In this document: one piece after another, positions 33,690 to 46,649 of the stretch
Numbering within the stretch: position 1 is the stretch's first letter
Layout: each line of letters opens with the position of its first letter
Assembly: GCF_030272615.1 (NCBI RefSeq)
Contig: NC_081412.1
Location: 672,525,823 to 672,589,822 of the forward strand
Direction: 5' to 3'
Source: Cryptomeria japonica
Taxonomy: Eukaryota > Streptophyta > Pinopsida > Cupressales > Cupressaceae
DNA: 64,000 bases
Notes under the pieces: generated by a model
Told to the model about the DNA's origin: nothing
Databases searched by the model: none
What the model saw: the letters and a program-made list of their open reading frames with translations, nothing else
Made by a program: the position numbers and the translations under genes

Positions 33690-35960
33690 TCTTATTTATA
33701 TTTTTTGTCAATCATTCAATGACATGGAGATGCTTTATTAAATCTAGTGAAAGCTACACCTCTCCTAATACTGCCTTTTGTTATCTCTTTCCTAGAGCTA
33801 TTTTTTGTAACCCTTTCCTAGTCACTATTATTGGTTTTCCTGTCAATGAACTAACTATGCTCCAAGTAATTTAATCTAGACCGAGCTAGATAGTTATGAC
33901 AATTTAAAGAAGAATGATACTCTCTAGCCAACGATCATAAGAGGGAACCTAGCATCCTATGTCAAGGGCATGAATGGTTTTAACCCTTCTCTCCCAAATT
34001 AGTTTTCTCCCTCCTTGAATGAAAGAAAATTCAATGTTGGGGTTATAGTTTTTATGATGCCTATTGAGTCTATTGTGGCTACTATTAGTCTTATTGTGGA
34101 AGGAGTGACCTTCCCAAAAACCTGAGGGGCATTATAAAGCTAAGCTCAAGAGGTTTCGAAAGCTAGGTGAAGAATTTTCTCATCTACAAAATGGTTTTAA
34201 CAGGGAATATCTTCTTGGAATTTGGGAGGTTGTTCTATTTTTAATGAAATACATTACCTTATATGGTAGATTGAAATGTTTTTACTCCCAATTATTCCCA
34301 ATATTGAATCATCTCGTCTATGAAGTGAAAATTAACTTCCCTATAGAATTTTTCCTTCCATTTCCAGATGAATAATGATGAACTAATAAGGTCCTAACTA
34401 GTACCGATAGGGGGGGTGAATCAGTACACACAAAAACTTCTTCAACACTTTGTCATATCAAAATCCAGCTATCCAGTTGTCTTCACCACTGTACTTAACC
34501 ATAGCAATGCCAATTAAACACAAATACTTCTGACAACATTCAATAGATCTCAAATCTTGATGACTACTTCACCGATATAATCATGCACGAGTTTAACACT
34601 GCATGCATATCTAACTTAATCAGAATCACACAATCATCACATAGAAAAAATCACAACCCATAACATACAAATTTTTCATGTGGAAACCCAAATGGGAAAA
34701 ACCATGGTGGGGATGAATACCCACGAGCTTGTTTGTGAACTCTTTTGAATTCTTATCCTTGTTCTTAACTAAGCCATCACAAAACATCATCGATTGCACC
34801 GCACAAACCAAACCGTAAATCCTAGAGCTGAACAGAGACTATCAACTGGTAGTCACACTTAGTGAACCCTGACACCGGTCCACTCCATCCCAGTTGACCA
34901 TAACCACTTCCAATATTCATACTAGTGCATACCAGTTCACCTGCTTGAGCACTTATTGACATCAATGACAACATACATTGTCACCACTTCATCATATGCC
35001 AACATTTACCACTCTATTGTTGTTGATAAATCTAAGGATGTTCTCTCTTTGCATCAAGGGTTAATCTTGAGGCTTAATAATTTCCACCTAGTCATGACCC
35101 TAGGTTACTTGTGGGCCATCCATTAATCCTTTTATCCCCATCCTTAACCTACCTTGGTTGTGTAACTTTTTGAAATCCCAAATTATAAGGTTTTCCCTTA
35201 GAGTGTGATGACTACCCTCAAGCATAAAGGGATACCTACCGAGACTAATCCTAATTGCTTTGACAAAAATAAGAGCTATATTGCCCCACCTCTTAAAGAA
35301 ATCGATGTAGAAAAGCCAACTATTGTAAGCATTTCTTCTAAATAATTTTCTTTCTCTTGGTCTACAACCTCTAAGTGGACTACAAGACAACTCCAATATA
35401 TAATTTTCTACCCCTTCTATGCCTTCTTTGGGTTCTCCTCTTCCCTCCATTGTTGATTCCCCCAAAAAGTGGGATCTACCCTAAATTTTTAAGAAGGTTA
35501 ATAAATTGTATGGTGCCTATAATAGGTAGAATGGCATCATTTGTTGGCTCCTTTCCTAGTTTAATATTGAAAAGAATAGTTTGGAGGTGTTGGTTGAGGT
35601 TGACACTAGAGCTTCAAGTTGAACAATGCAAGACAAAGATGATAGGATCTAGTTGGCAGCTAATGATTTGATAGAGAAGCTTGAGAAATGGACTATTCTA
35701 GAGGAAGAAATTAAGGCTCTCAATGACAAGGTGAACCAGAGGGAAGATAGGATTGAGATAGATAGGGTTATTTCAAGGCTACAAAGCAACCACAAGACTC
35801 TTAAAATAAAATTGGATGATATGGTGGCTCTAAAAATTGAAATGGCGAGGAAAGAATTGGCCTTTCTACAAGCCATATAAGAAGAGATTTATATAAGTCA
35901 TGCAAAGAGGAAGCACTACCTAGAAATGACTTCTACCATTATGTAAAGGCTAATCCTGAG
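33690..35960 (+). pseudogene. Unassigned gag-like ORF, copy A, split by an LTR
   Basis: Broken coding-like frames run from about 33,690 to 34,370 (FNVGVIVFMMPIESIVATIS; ITLYGRLKCFYSQLFPILNH; INFPIEFFLPFP) and resume after an LTR at 35,005 (VDKSKDVLSLHQGLILRL). A coiled-coil segment at 35,653-35,880 (LIEKLEKWTILEEEIKALND) ends the match. The same landmarks recur at 46.7-48.25 kb (FPIVNNL, LLHQGLIYFIYNYF, then an E/L-rich coil), so the family is real. I do not recognise a domain. The order recalls gag-like ORFs of plant retroelements, which is inference only. Confidence 0.5.
34378..35004 (-). mobile_element. Copia-type LTR, minus, inserted in gag-like ORF copy A
   Basis: On the minus strand it starts TGTTGGCATATGATG at 35,004, then TTGTCATTGATGTCAA. 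It contains CCATGGTTTTTCCCATTTGGG near 34,690-34,710 and reaches ACTGATTCACCCCCCCTATC near 34,405. The exact far end (34,375-34,405) is unclear, and no TSD could be confirmed (right flank TTTAC). It is likely a solo LTR. Confidence 0.7.
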
Positions 35961-37499
35961 TCCTCAACTATCTCTTTGGATAAACGTTGAAACGAAAGAT
36001 TTCATTTTTCTAAGAAGGTGAAAGTGCTTTGTTAGGATTAGCAAGCTGAAAACTTCCCCTAAGGTAGACTATTGGGTCATATCTTTTGTGGGCCATGTAG
36101 TTTTTTTGGTGTTTTTTAGCTTTTGGGTATGTATAGGATCATGGTGGACCAAACATGCCCTTAACTTGCAATAAAAATCAGAAAAAAAGAGTTGGCAACT
36201 TGACATAAAAATGTAAATAAGTTACCAGCATTATTTTAAAAATATGTAACAATAGAATTTGTAGAAAATTGAATGCAGTTTCTAAGCTACTAGTTTTTTT
36301 TGAAAAAAAATAAATCTATTTGACAAAAAATTGAAATTTCAATGTAGTAGTGCTAAAATTTTGAGAAAAAGATAAGAAGCAGGTGTTTGTCTGACCACCC
36401 TAACCGTAATCAAATCCTAATATTTTTTAATAAGATTTTAGATATAAGTAGAAGGCTCATGTCTAGATGTAACACATATTTTTTTATATTTTTTTTGAAA
36501 TATATAATTAATTATGATTTTTTTACTACATCTTTTTAAAAATACAAAAAACTTGTATGTTTGACCATGATAACTTGGTCAAAACTTTATGAAATTCAAA
36601 TTTTCCTTTTTTAATCCTATAGTATAGGAAGAATAGAATGTGATGCATGTTTCAGAATCAAAAAATGTGACACTATTTGAAAGCTATAGATATTTTTCAA
36701 TCAGCCCATCAATCATGACTTTAGTTAGGATATCGCCACTTTTTGGCCCATCATGATCCTGCACATACCCTTTTAGTTTAATTTTTTGTTTAGCTTTATA
36801 TTCTTTATTTTTTTGTTTCTTGGCTAGTGTTGGTTCCTTTTTGTCATCTATTCCTTTCATGGGTTCTCTCACTCCTTGTGAGACCCTTGATCTTAGATTT
36901 ATGACTATTATGTAAAGCTTCGGGCTAATCTTGTTTTTATAGAAGTCTAATAAGAACAATATGAGCAATTACATGCAACACATCCACACCATGTTTATCA
37001 CTTTGAATTTATCTCTCTAAACCCTTAATGAAGGGGATTACCTCTACACCCAAGTGTTCCTAACTCATACATTGTTGAAACCTTTTCAATTTCTTGTCAA
37101 GTTTCCCTAATTGTTCAATATTCACTTGCATTAAAGAGTCATCATCATCTTTAGAATCATGAGGGGAATGGATCTCCACAATCTTAGGTATGTCTTTTGT
37201 AGGAATAGATGATTCATCCAAGTTCCAATGTAATAGGTTGGTCTTCTCACACTCAATACCCTTAGTACTTAAGCTTTGGGAAGCTGAAAGTCTATAACTT
37301 CATTTCACTGAGATAATGGATTTAGAACTAAGGGTCATGAAACTCATACAAAAAGAGGAAAACGAAAATAAAATAGATTTTTACTCACAAATTCCTCTCA
37401 TACAATTGATAATGCAAGTGAAAGATGTGATTAAACAATGTAAGTTTCTAATAAAATGATTTATTAAGCAATTAATTAAGAAAAATGCACTATAGAAAT
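35961..37499. other. AT-rich stretch, mostly unassigned
   Basis: It follows the gag-like ORF and may include that element's 3' end. A minus-strand open stretch at 36,684-36,968 (94 codons, lysine-rich: KKEPTLAKKQKNKEYKAKQ) matches nothing I know. No LTR ends were seen. Confidence 0.4.
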
Positions 37500-37515
37500 G
37501 ATATATTTGAATAAT
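37500..37515. repeat. LINE target-site duplication, 16 bp (left)
   Basis: GATATATTTGAATAAT here is identical to 43,819-43,834. Confidence 0.9.
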
Positions 37516-37822
37516 GAGAACATGTCTCTGCATGTGCGTGGGTGTCATGCTAAGGTGGATGTGCCCTAGCTTGTGTCCTGCACTGTGTTTGCTTCATTCC
37601 AAGGGGGGGGTTTCTTGCTTGTTGGGGGTCAATTTTTGCTTGCCTGTGGACAGGTTTTCTAAGCTACTGTAGGGTTTTTTTGCAACCCTTTTCTGTTTCT
37701 TCTGCTCTGGGTTGTCATTGTGGTGTGTGGGATTTTGGGGTTGGGTTTTCCTCCCCTCTTCTTTTTCTTCTTTTGGTATTTTCTTTGGATCCGTGGAGAA
37801 TAAAGGATTATCCTCTTCTCAG

Positions 37823-39084
37823 ATGGTCTCTCGAGATCTAGATATGGTGGATCTATCTCATTTGATACATGCATGTCGAAAAGAACACATTGGTCACTCC
37901 CAATCAGGGGCAGGCGGTTCTTCTATGAAAGAGCCTTTTCATATGAAAAAGGTGAATGGTTATTTGGAGAGATCCCAAGATCGTCTAGTTTTGGTTATTC
38001 AACCTGAGCAAATTTCAGAGGATGTTGAATATTGGTGCAATAATTCTCTCATATGAAAATTATTGGTCTTCACCTCTCTATACCTATTTTAGAGTATTGG
38101 GCACACTGTGTTTGGAATCCTGAAGGAGACATGGAGCTACTTATGCTAGCTAGTAACTATTTTCTAGTTATTTTTTCCAACCTGGGAGATAAGAACAAGG
38201 CTTTTGAGTGTGGCCCTTATTTTTCAACTAGGTGGGACTCTTTATCAAATCTTGGCATGTTGGCTTTAATTCTACTAAGGAGCTTCCCTCTCGTGTGCCC
38301 GTGTGGATTTGATTGTTGAGGCTTCCTTTGGAATTCTGGAGAGAAGATACTCTTCACTCAATCTCATTTCTTCTTGGTAAACGTGTGGGTTCGGCTTCAC
38401 AAACTCAAGATCAAAAGGTAATTTCCTACGCTCGTATATGTATAGAAGTTGATTTAAATAATCCTTTGCTAGACTCTATGGAAATCTATTTGGGGACATC
38501 TTCTTGGATCCAGCAGTTGGACTATGAGACCCTGCCATTTAGATGTAGAATTTGTCATGAATATGGTCATTTACAGTGGAGATGTCCCAAAAATAAATAT
38601 TTTAAACTGGCTGTTTCTGATCCTCCTCACTCTGTTATGGGAGAAGATAAGGGGAAAGCCCCTATGCCTAATGGTCCTGCTGATAAAGATGGCTTCATTC
38701 CTGTGAAGCCTTAAAATAAAGAAAAGGGAAATAAGAGAACCTGGCTCAATAGGAAAAATGATGTCACCCTAAAAATAGGTTTGAGGTTCTAGAGGATTTG
38801 GTCCAAGAGGTAGGAGTTCTAGTTGAAATTTCCTTGCATGCCCAATTTCAGCATGAGGTGCTGGATGAGGATTCCAAGAAAGAGGGTCAGGCCCTATCTT
38901 TGGAGAATCAACAGGATGTTCAAATGGTTATGGATTTTCCTTCCCATGTTCAAGTCAAAAGAGATCTTAGTGAGTCAAAGGTCCCTGAAGGTGCAGTGGT
39001 CATGGTGTCTACTCCTCCTTCTACTATAGTGTCCTCAAGTTTAGTGAAGAGTAACAAAGCCCCACTTGTTTTAGGCTTGCAATA
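37823..39084 (+). pseudogene. LINE ORF1 (gag-like RNA-binding protein), frameshifted
   Basis: The start is taken at MVSRDLDMVDL (37,823). Three frames carry it: 37,712-38,056, 38,053-38,319 and 38,313-38,714, then a C-terminal piece at 38,798-39,085. Landmarks are LEYWAHCVWNPEGDMELLM and DKNKAFECGPYF (DUF4283-type core), then LRLPLEFWREDTLHSIS, ISYARICIEVDLNNPL and WIQQLDYETLPF. A CCHC zinc knuckle follows, CRICHEYGHLQWRC, with spacing C-x2-C-x4-H-x4-C intact. An acidic tail follows. ORF1 proteins coat LINE RNA and form the RNP used in target-primed reverse transcription. At least two frameshifts inactivate it. Confidence 0.85.
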
Positions 39085-39207
39085 GAAGACAAACATTTAA
39101 GGAGTGGATGAAAAACGGATCAGGAAAAGGTTAAGCTTATTGGTGATACTTTGGTTGAGTCAGGGTCTGTGAAGCCCATTGATACCCACTTCTCTCAACC
39201 ACATAAA

Positions 39208-42200
39208 TGATTGTGCTCTCATGGAATGTAAGTGGGTTGAACAACATCCCTAGATAAAAGGTTGTTCACAGATTAATCAACTCTAAGTCTCCTGATGTTG
39301 TTTTTATTCAGGCAACCAAGCTTTCAGTGGATGGTTTGGCTAGTTGTGCTTTGTGTGTTTGGCCCCAAGGCCTTTGGTAGGGATTGAGCTCTCATGGAAG
39401 TTCAAGGGGGTTGCTTTCTTCTAGAACCCAATGAAAGTTTCCCCTTCGTGGTGGTTTTCTAGTAGGTCTTCCATTTCTATGGTCACTTCTAGCTTTGAGA
39501 CTGGAGAAAGATGCCTCTTCTCTAATATTTATCCTCATACTGATCTTGTGGGTAAGTCTCATCTTTGGGCTCACATCAATCTTGTTTAGGATCAGGAGCC
39601 TTTTCTCCCCTGGATTTTGGTTGGAGATTTTAGTGACGTTACTAGTTTGGAGGAAAAGCGAGGTGGGTTATTCAGGTTTGATCCTTCCTCAAATCTACTC
39701 AGAGGTAATATTGGTCTCTTGAATCTCATTTGTGTGAAGCCAATTAATGGTGTCTTTACATGGAATAATAGGAGGAGTGGTGTTGAGGCTATCTCTGAAA
39801 GGCTTGATGGATTTTTGGTTTCCTACTTTTGGGTGCATGATAGGTGGTCCACCAGTTCAGAAATTCTTGATTGAAGGGGTTCTGATCATTGGCCTATTAA
39901 TATTTCTATTGCATCTTTTAGAAACTCCAAAAATCCCTCTTTCAAATTTCAATTGATGTGGCTTCGAGATCAATCATTGAGGAATCTTATGGTTGATTGG
40001 TGGTATGAAGGGGTGCCTTCCCAAAAGCGGGCTATGTACTCCTTTGGGAAGAGATTACAACATGTAAAATATAGGTTGAAGACATGGAATAAACAATGTT
40101 TTGGGAACCTGCATAGACACAAGATGGAAGCTCAATCCAAGCTGTATGAGGTTACACATCAAATTAGGGATCAAGGGATGACTGTGGAGCTCAGTATGGC
40201 CGAGTCCCTTGCTCTAAAGGACTTAGAAGAGTGGGAGTTGCATGAGGAGATTTTCTTGAAAAAAAATTATTGTGTGGATTGGCTCCAAGAAGGTGATAGA
40301 AACACTTCTTTTTTTCATAATTTTGTTAAGGCTCAGAGGTATGGTAACTCTATTACCTCTCTCATTTCAACAGAAGGGGTTCATCTTTCATCTAAAGAAG
40401 AAATTGCTACAAAAGCTGCCATTTTTTTTCTATTTTGTTTACCAAAGAGGATCCTGAAGCTATGGTGGAAGAGATGGCCATCTTGAACTGTATTCCCTCT
40501 CTTGTCTCTGTTGGAATGAATGATGCTCTCTTGCACCCCATTTTGTTGTCTAAACTTGAGGGGTTTGTGTTTCAAATGACAAAAGGCAAGGCTTTTGGCC
40601 CTGACGGGTTTCCTATTGAGTTTTTTCAAAAATTTTGGTAGATTATAAAGTGTGATCTTCTAGATGTGGTTCAAGAATCTCATAGAAATAAATAAATACT
40701 GAAATCTATGAATTTTAACTTCTTGGCTCTCATTCCTAAGGAGGGGGATAATAGCTTGGATTAGTATAGGCCTATTGCTTTATGTAATGTTGTCTACAAG
40801 ATAATCACTAAATTGATTGTTGAACAACTCAAACCTCTCCTCTGCACTTTGGTTTCTAAGGAGCAAGGTGGTTTTATTGATGGAAGATAGATCCTTGATG
40901 GAGTTGTGATAGCATTGGAGGCTATTCATTTGATGGCTTCCTCTAAGGAGAAGGCTATATTTATTAAACTTGACATGGCCAAAGCCTATGATAGGGTGAG
41001 CTAGGATTTCTCACAGAAGATACTTTTAGCTTTTGGTTTTGGAGAAGAGTGGGTGAATTGGGTTCTTAGTTTTGTGACTTCTACCTCTTTCTTAGTTCTT
41101 ACTTATGGGGAATCCTCAGAATTGTTTAGTGCTTCATGGGGGCTTCGGCAAGGGGACCCTTTATCTCCCTATTTATTTATTCTCGTGGCTGAAGGTCTTG
41201 GTAGATTTCTCACTTCCCAGGTGAGACATGGTCTTATTCAGGCCTGGAGTTGGAGTAATACTCTGCCTCCCTACTCCCATCTTAAGTTTGTGGATGACAT
41301 AGGTTTCATGGGCAAGGCCAGAATCAATGAGGTAATGAATTTTAGGAGAGCTTTGGATATCTATTGCAAAGCCTTAGGTCAGAAAATTAATTAAGATAAA
41401 TCATCCATATATTTCTTTAATACCCCTCAAATTATTCAGAATAGGATTGCCAGGATCCTTAGATTTCAGACGGGGTCCCTTCCTTTGTTGTACCTCAGGA
41501 TTCCTTTAGATTTGGGAGTTCAATGCGAAGATTTTTGACAAGGAATTTTGGATAAATTTCATTGTAAGGTTAATCATTGAACTTACAGGTGGTTTATCCT
41601 GTATTGGAAGAGTGACTCTTCCGAAGACTATGGTGCAAGCACTTCTCATTTATAGGTGTCTTGTACAGGCTCCCCCCTCCATCTTTGTGAGAGAGTTTGA
41701 TGCTCTTTCCTGTCAACTTCTTTGGTCTAGTAGTTTTCTTTCTTCTAAGTGGAGTTTAGTTAAATGGGACTTTGTTTGTAGACCGAGACATGTTGGGGGT
41801 CTTGGCCTCAGATCTATTGCTTTGGTTAGCAAGGCCTTGGCGGTTAAGCTATATTGGAGGTGGTGTAATAGCCAGGATCAGGACTAGGCCAAGATTTTAA
41901 CCCACAAGTGTCTCCCTGGTGCTAATGATCATGAGGTGCCTCATCTTAGTTTTGTGGGTAATGGCTCTTGTATCTAGGATACTCTTAAAAAAGGTACCCA
42001 ACTTATTAAATATGGCCTTTTCTGGACTTGTAATAGAGGTTCTGAATCTCTTTTTTGGCAGGATTCTTGGGATGGTCACCCTCCTATTTTGTCTAGTTAT
42101 CCATAGCTTTAGCCTCTTTCCAACATTTTCACTAATGTTGGATGGGTTAAGGTGGAGAATTTTAAAATGGTTAGGTGCATTAGACAGGTTGAGGTGACTT

Positions 42201-43513
42201 GTTGGAAGGATCCTCTTGAATGGCCCTTGGGTGGTTTAGATGAAGATTGTATGGTGTTGGTTAATATCTTGGAGGGTAGGTTATGTAGTTCCTTCAAGGA
42301 GAGAGATATTTTGTCTTGGGGTCCTAATCCAAAAGGCAAGTTTTCTATTGCTGAAGGTTATTCTCAGCTTGATAGGCAATTTCATGGCCCGACGGATGTT
42401 CCCTAGTGGAAGAAGGTTTGGAACAGCTTCTCTTGGCTGAAATGTAATTTCTTCTTACGACTGGTTGCTCAGAGGAAATAGCTCACATGGGAGAATCTTT
42501 ATAAGAGAAGCTTCTAGGGACCATCTATCTATTATCTTTATAGGCATAATGAGGAAGACTGCTCCCACTTGTTATTTCTATGCCCTTTCTCTAGGGAGAT
42601 TTGGCACAAGTGGTGGGAGGCTTGGCAACATGCTTGTTTTCATGCTACCTCCTTAATTGAATTTTGGGATAGCTTGGGCAGAACCCCAGCAAAGACCTCT
42701 TTTCTTCAAGTGGCTTGGGATATTGGGCCAACTCTTATTATCTAAAATTTATGGATGGAAAGGAATCAAAGGGTCTTTTGTGATTCACATATAGGGAGTC
42801 CTCAACTATGGCAGAAGATAGTTAATAGGCTTCAGGAGACAATCTTGGCTAAGTGCAATTTGTCTAAAAATGTTCATCTGGGTGATAATGCTATTGTAAG
42901 GAATCTACAATTGGAAAACATTAAAATGGACTGTGCTACTGGAAATAGATCTCGACATTCAAAGCAGTGGATAAGTAGAGATGGAAGGTGGTTTCCCCCT
43001 CCTATGGGAATTTTAAAAATTAATACAGATGACTCTTCCCGTGGGAATCCTTGACATGTAGGTATTGGAGGTATAGGTAGAGGTAATGATGGTTGTGCAG
43101 TTTTTTTCTTATGTATTTATAATGGGCAACACTCTAACAATCTTATGGAGGCCCTAGCGATTAAGATTGTTGTTGAGCGATGTTGTTCTTTAGGATGGAT
43201 GAAGATTATTTGTGAGTTGGATTCTCAGATTGTTGTGGACATGTTGAACCAACAAAATTTGAATGATGTGAGTTGGCAATTAGCTTCTGTGGTTAGACAA
43301 ATTTTACAAATGTGTAATACATTGGAATTTGTCTCCTTTTGTCATATTCCTAGGGAGTAGAATAGAGTGGCTGATTGTTTGGCCAAGTGGGCTTTAGAGC
43401 ATGTTGATAGTTGGGATTTTAGTGGAAGGGATGGTCTACCTACTAGTTATCTTGAAAATTTAGATAGGTTAATGCTAGAAGATAGGATGATGCAAGAGCA
43501 CCCAGTGGTGTAG
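39208..43513 (+). pseudogene. LINE ORF2 (endonuclease, reverse transcriptase, RNase H), broken
   Basis: The APE-type endonuclease starts MIVLSWNVSGLNN (39,208), with VVFIQATKLS (the usual QETK has A for E here), VGDFSDV near 39,620, and SDHWPI near 39,885. A linker with WLQEGDRNTSFFH follows (40,280). RT starts with KGKAFGPDGFP near 40,585, then [38 protein letters not shown], and the catalytic box as FVDD (41,287-41,298). A zf-RVT-like region lies near 42,410-42,620. RNase H is at 43,011-43,400 with NTDDSS, MEALAI and ELDSQIV carrying the acidic residues. ORF2 nicks target DNA and copies the LINE RNA there. Stops and frame changes are spread throughout. Confidence 0.9.
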
Positions 43514-43818
43514 GATCAATTTCCCTTTTATGTTTGTTTCATTTTCATTGTCATTTTTGAGACCCTTCAAGGCTCCGTATGAGCCTAGTTTTTGGTGTAA
43601 TTCCAAGAAAAAATTTCATCTTTTAGAGGGATTTCTGAAAAGGTATTATCATTGGAAATCCGACGGTCGAATCTATTGCTATGGTCACTAGACTTTGTAG
43701 TGGTGGTGCTGGTGGTTCTTTTAGGATCCTTTTAGTTATTGTTTCTCTCTTGGTGGGCCTAAGGCCTGTTCTTTGTAATTCTATGATTTTTGAATAAATA
43801 TTGACCCCTAAAAAGAAA

Positions 43819-43834
43819 GATATATTTGAATAAT
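43819..43834. repeat. LINE target-site duplication, 16 bp (right)
   Basis: GATATATTTGAATAAT is identical to 37,500-37,515. Confidence 0.9.
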
Positions 43835-44708
43835 TAAAGTTTCTAAATTTTAAAAAATAATATATAATAAAAATTAGATATGATAATATAAATCAAAATT
43901 TAATGTAGTGCACAAGTCGGGTTCACCAAAATGTAATGGGGTGGGAAAATGAGATATTCACTGCTTTAGTTGAATAAATAAGGAGTGAACTCACTTTCCA
44001 TTGTATTACATTAAGGTTGATGGAATACAATAAATTTAACCTCAGGCCTATGGAAGAAGGTTGAATATAGATTGGATTCACTATCCTTTCTTGAGTTGAA
44101 ATTTGCAATTGAAATGAAATAATTAAGTACTAAATGTACTTTGATAATATAAAATTTAAAATGATCGTCATCCATAGATAGTTTTAAATTAAATTTAGAG
44201 ACACAAAGTATATATATGGAAATCAAAAGTAGAGAGGAACTTGTGTCTAAGATTTGGGCTCTAAAATGCAGGTAAAGGATACTACATGAAATCAACCCAA
44301 TATTGTTAGATGTGGACAAGAGAAATAGTTTTAGACTTAGAATGTCACTTTGAGTATCTCTTTCAACATTTTCCAAAAAGGTGTCAATCATTGATGCTAG
44401 GTGATTTTTATGCCATCTTTTAACTTCTACAAAATTGGGTTCTTTGTTCTCACAGTACTCTTTTTAGATCTATAACCATTATCTTCATATCCTATTACCT
44501 AGAAATAGAGAAGGAGTTCTTTTGTTGTTGTTTTCATAGGGGTTTGTCTTGGTTAAACCCAACAATGGAATTAACCCTATGATGAATTGCAATAAAATTG
44601 GAAATGTGTCTTGACAGTGTAGAAGCTAGATCTAAAATTAAAATGCTAGATAAGAATTGTATACCATTATAAATATCACTTTCAAGTATTAATGAAAAGG
44701 TTGATATT

Positions 44709-44714
44709 ATCATG
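44709..44714. repeat. Target-site duplication ATCATG (left)
   Basis: ATCATG precedes TGTTGGGATAATG and is repeated at 46,061-46,066. A 5-base TSD with one extra A after the LTR is equally possible. Confidence 0.85.
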
Positions 44715-46060
44715 TGTTGGGATAATGTACAAATATGTGTTTGAATTGGTTGAGGGATGTGTTATCATTTATGTCAATATATTATTTTGTGTGTTGCAGT
44801 GTTGGAGTCAGATTATGTGAGTTAGTTTGGCCAGTGTGTTGTCGATGAGTTATTGTGGATTAAAGGGTTTTGAGATAAGTATCTTTAGTTTATTCAACTT
44901 AAGTTTCAATGATCTGCATGGATATTTGATTGAGTTATGAGATCCAGTATTGCAGCTGGTTTTTTAGTTGTTCAGTTATACTCAATATTTTGGATTTTGC
45001 TCCACATTGTTCCATGTTGCAATATATTGGTTTGCGGATTTGGTAGAGTATTCAAGGGACATTCTGGTGTGTCCTTAATTTAAATGGTTTGTGATTTGGA
45101 GGTCCACAAGTGAATCTTTCAGTTTGACAGTTAGTTCAGTTAATGTTCTTGAAGTTTGGTATTGAGATGATGATGGTTCTAGTATTTGAGTTGGTGTGGT
45201 CTGGTAATTCACATTCCTTGTGGATGTTTCTAGATGATGTCTTATTTGTGTTGGTGGTCCGCATTGATTGTTGAGCACGTTATTGATGATTTTCCTTGTT
45301 CGGTGGTGTTCTTTGTGTTCTTGGTTGACATGATGATTATAGTGTGTTGCGAATGTTTGAGCTATAATTCTTGGAGTTGTTTCGTGTTTAAGGTGTTGAT
45401 TTAGGTCCATACTATGTCTTAGCTGACATTGTTTTGGTTTGCAAGTATTATCATAGTATGAATGGTTATATCTTTGTAATTTGTGATGAGTGTTGCGTCG
45501 ACATTGAAAAATAGGTTTATGATATGTATAAATTAATGTAATACTTATGTGAGAGAGGTATCTATATGTCCAAATAATTTTTTGATCTTCCAAAAAGAAG
45601 TAAAATAGTGTGAAGACCTATGCAAGAGAAGATTACATGTTGTATGCTTAACCGAAACTGTAACTAGGCATGAGGAGATGCTATTCTATCAGTTCATTCT
45701 CTTTCGGATGTAATCCAAATGTTTTTGTAAGACATTGAGTCTTCCCAGGGTTGTTGCTCTTTGCTATTGTTTTGAGCAGTACGCTCTAGGTAGTGTGCCT
45801 GAACATATGTACATTACCCATTGTAATATTTCATATACTCCTAACAGGGTATCATCTCATTGTGGGTGTTTTTCCACTATGGTTTTTCTCTTGATCGGGT
45901 TTTCCATGTAAAAAATCTTGGTGTTATGAGTGTTACTGAGGTGGTGCTGATTTGTGATTTCTCTATTAATTGTCAGATTTGAAATTGTGTTTGAGTTAAG
46001 TAAAGTTTTTAAGAAAACCGATTTACCCCACTCTCTCAGTTTTTTAGCTTGTTGCCAACA
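44715..46060 (+). mobile_element. Solo Copia-type LTR, 1,346 bp
   Basis: It starts TGTTGGGATAATG and ends CCCACTCTCTCAG...GTTGCCAACA, with TGTTGG/CCAACA perfect inverted termini and ATCATG on both sides. It contains CTATGGTTTTTCTCTTGATC near 45,880 and CTCCTAACAGGGTA near 45,838, shared with the other Copia LTRs. No interior remains. A 172-codon antisense open frame (45,075-45,593) lies wholly inside it and is H/N/T-rich, so I do not call it a gene. Confidence 0.9.
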
Positions 46061-46066
46061 ATCATG
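46061..46066. repeat. Target-site duplication ATCATG (right)
   Basis: This copy follows CCAACA and matches 44,709-44,714. Confidence 0.85.
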
Positions 46067-46649
46067 TAGGGATGCAAAAAAATATTCATAAGAACTTGAT
46101 TGTGGATTCCATCATGAATACTTGATCGAGATCCTTCATTACTTTGATATGACTTGATTACTTTCTCAATTGAATTAAAAAAAGTATATTAGAAATTTGT
46201 GGAAAGATAATTGATAATATTTTGAAAATAATGGGGCGCGAATTCGTTTATATATCACCCAATGAAATGTGCTTGAAATTATGAAGTTGGATGACATGGT
46301 AAATATACTTTTGTTCAAATGCTTTTACCATTAGAAGGTCCAAAATTGGGCCTTTTTGTCTAGACAATGGTGCTAGGTGTCCCTCACTAGCAAGTCAACA
46401 GTACTAGATTCCCTTGACCACTCCATTAGGTCTGAGTCAAAGATCACTAAATAGTATAGAAAATGAAGATTGCAGGCTTGAAGTTTGTGTGAGTAGTATA
46501 AAAAAAATAGGGCATAGAAGGAGGAAACACAAAAGTGATGCCCAAGTGAGTATGAAATTATATAAGAATACAATTTACCATGCTTTTAACTCGAATAAAA
46601 AAAAGACACTTCCCTTGTGAACTATCTAACTACTTTACCTTTGGCTATT

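Larger units (their letters stand above)
37516..43818 (+). mobile_element. End-to-end plant L1-type LINE, 6,303 bp
   Basis: An exact 16-base direct repeat flanks the element. Inside are a 5' UTR (37,516-37,822) with a G tract, ORF1, ORF2 and a 3' UTR (43,514-43,818). The 3' UTR ends AATAAATATTGACCCC with a short A-rich tail (AAAAAGAAA). Both ORFs carry stops and frameshifts, so it cannot now move itself. The surviving TSD and full domain order show a full-length insertion, less common than the 5'-truncated copies LINEs usually leave. Confidence 0.93.

Noticed and set aside
35100-35465. 121-codon minus-strand frame
   Set aside because: It is antisense to the gag-like ORF copy A, whose coding landmarks continue on the plus strand on both sides.
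45075-45593. 172-codon minus-strand open frame
   Set aside because: It lies wholly inside a well-bounded solo LTR, is antisense to it, and is H/N/T/Q-rich low-complexity sequence.
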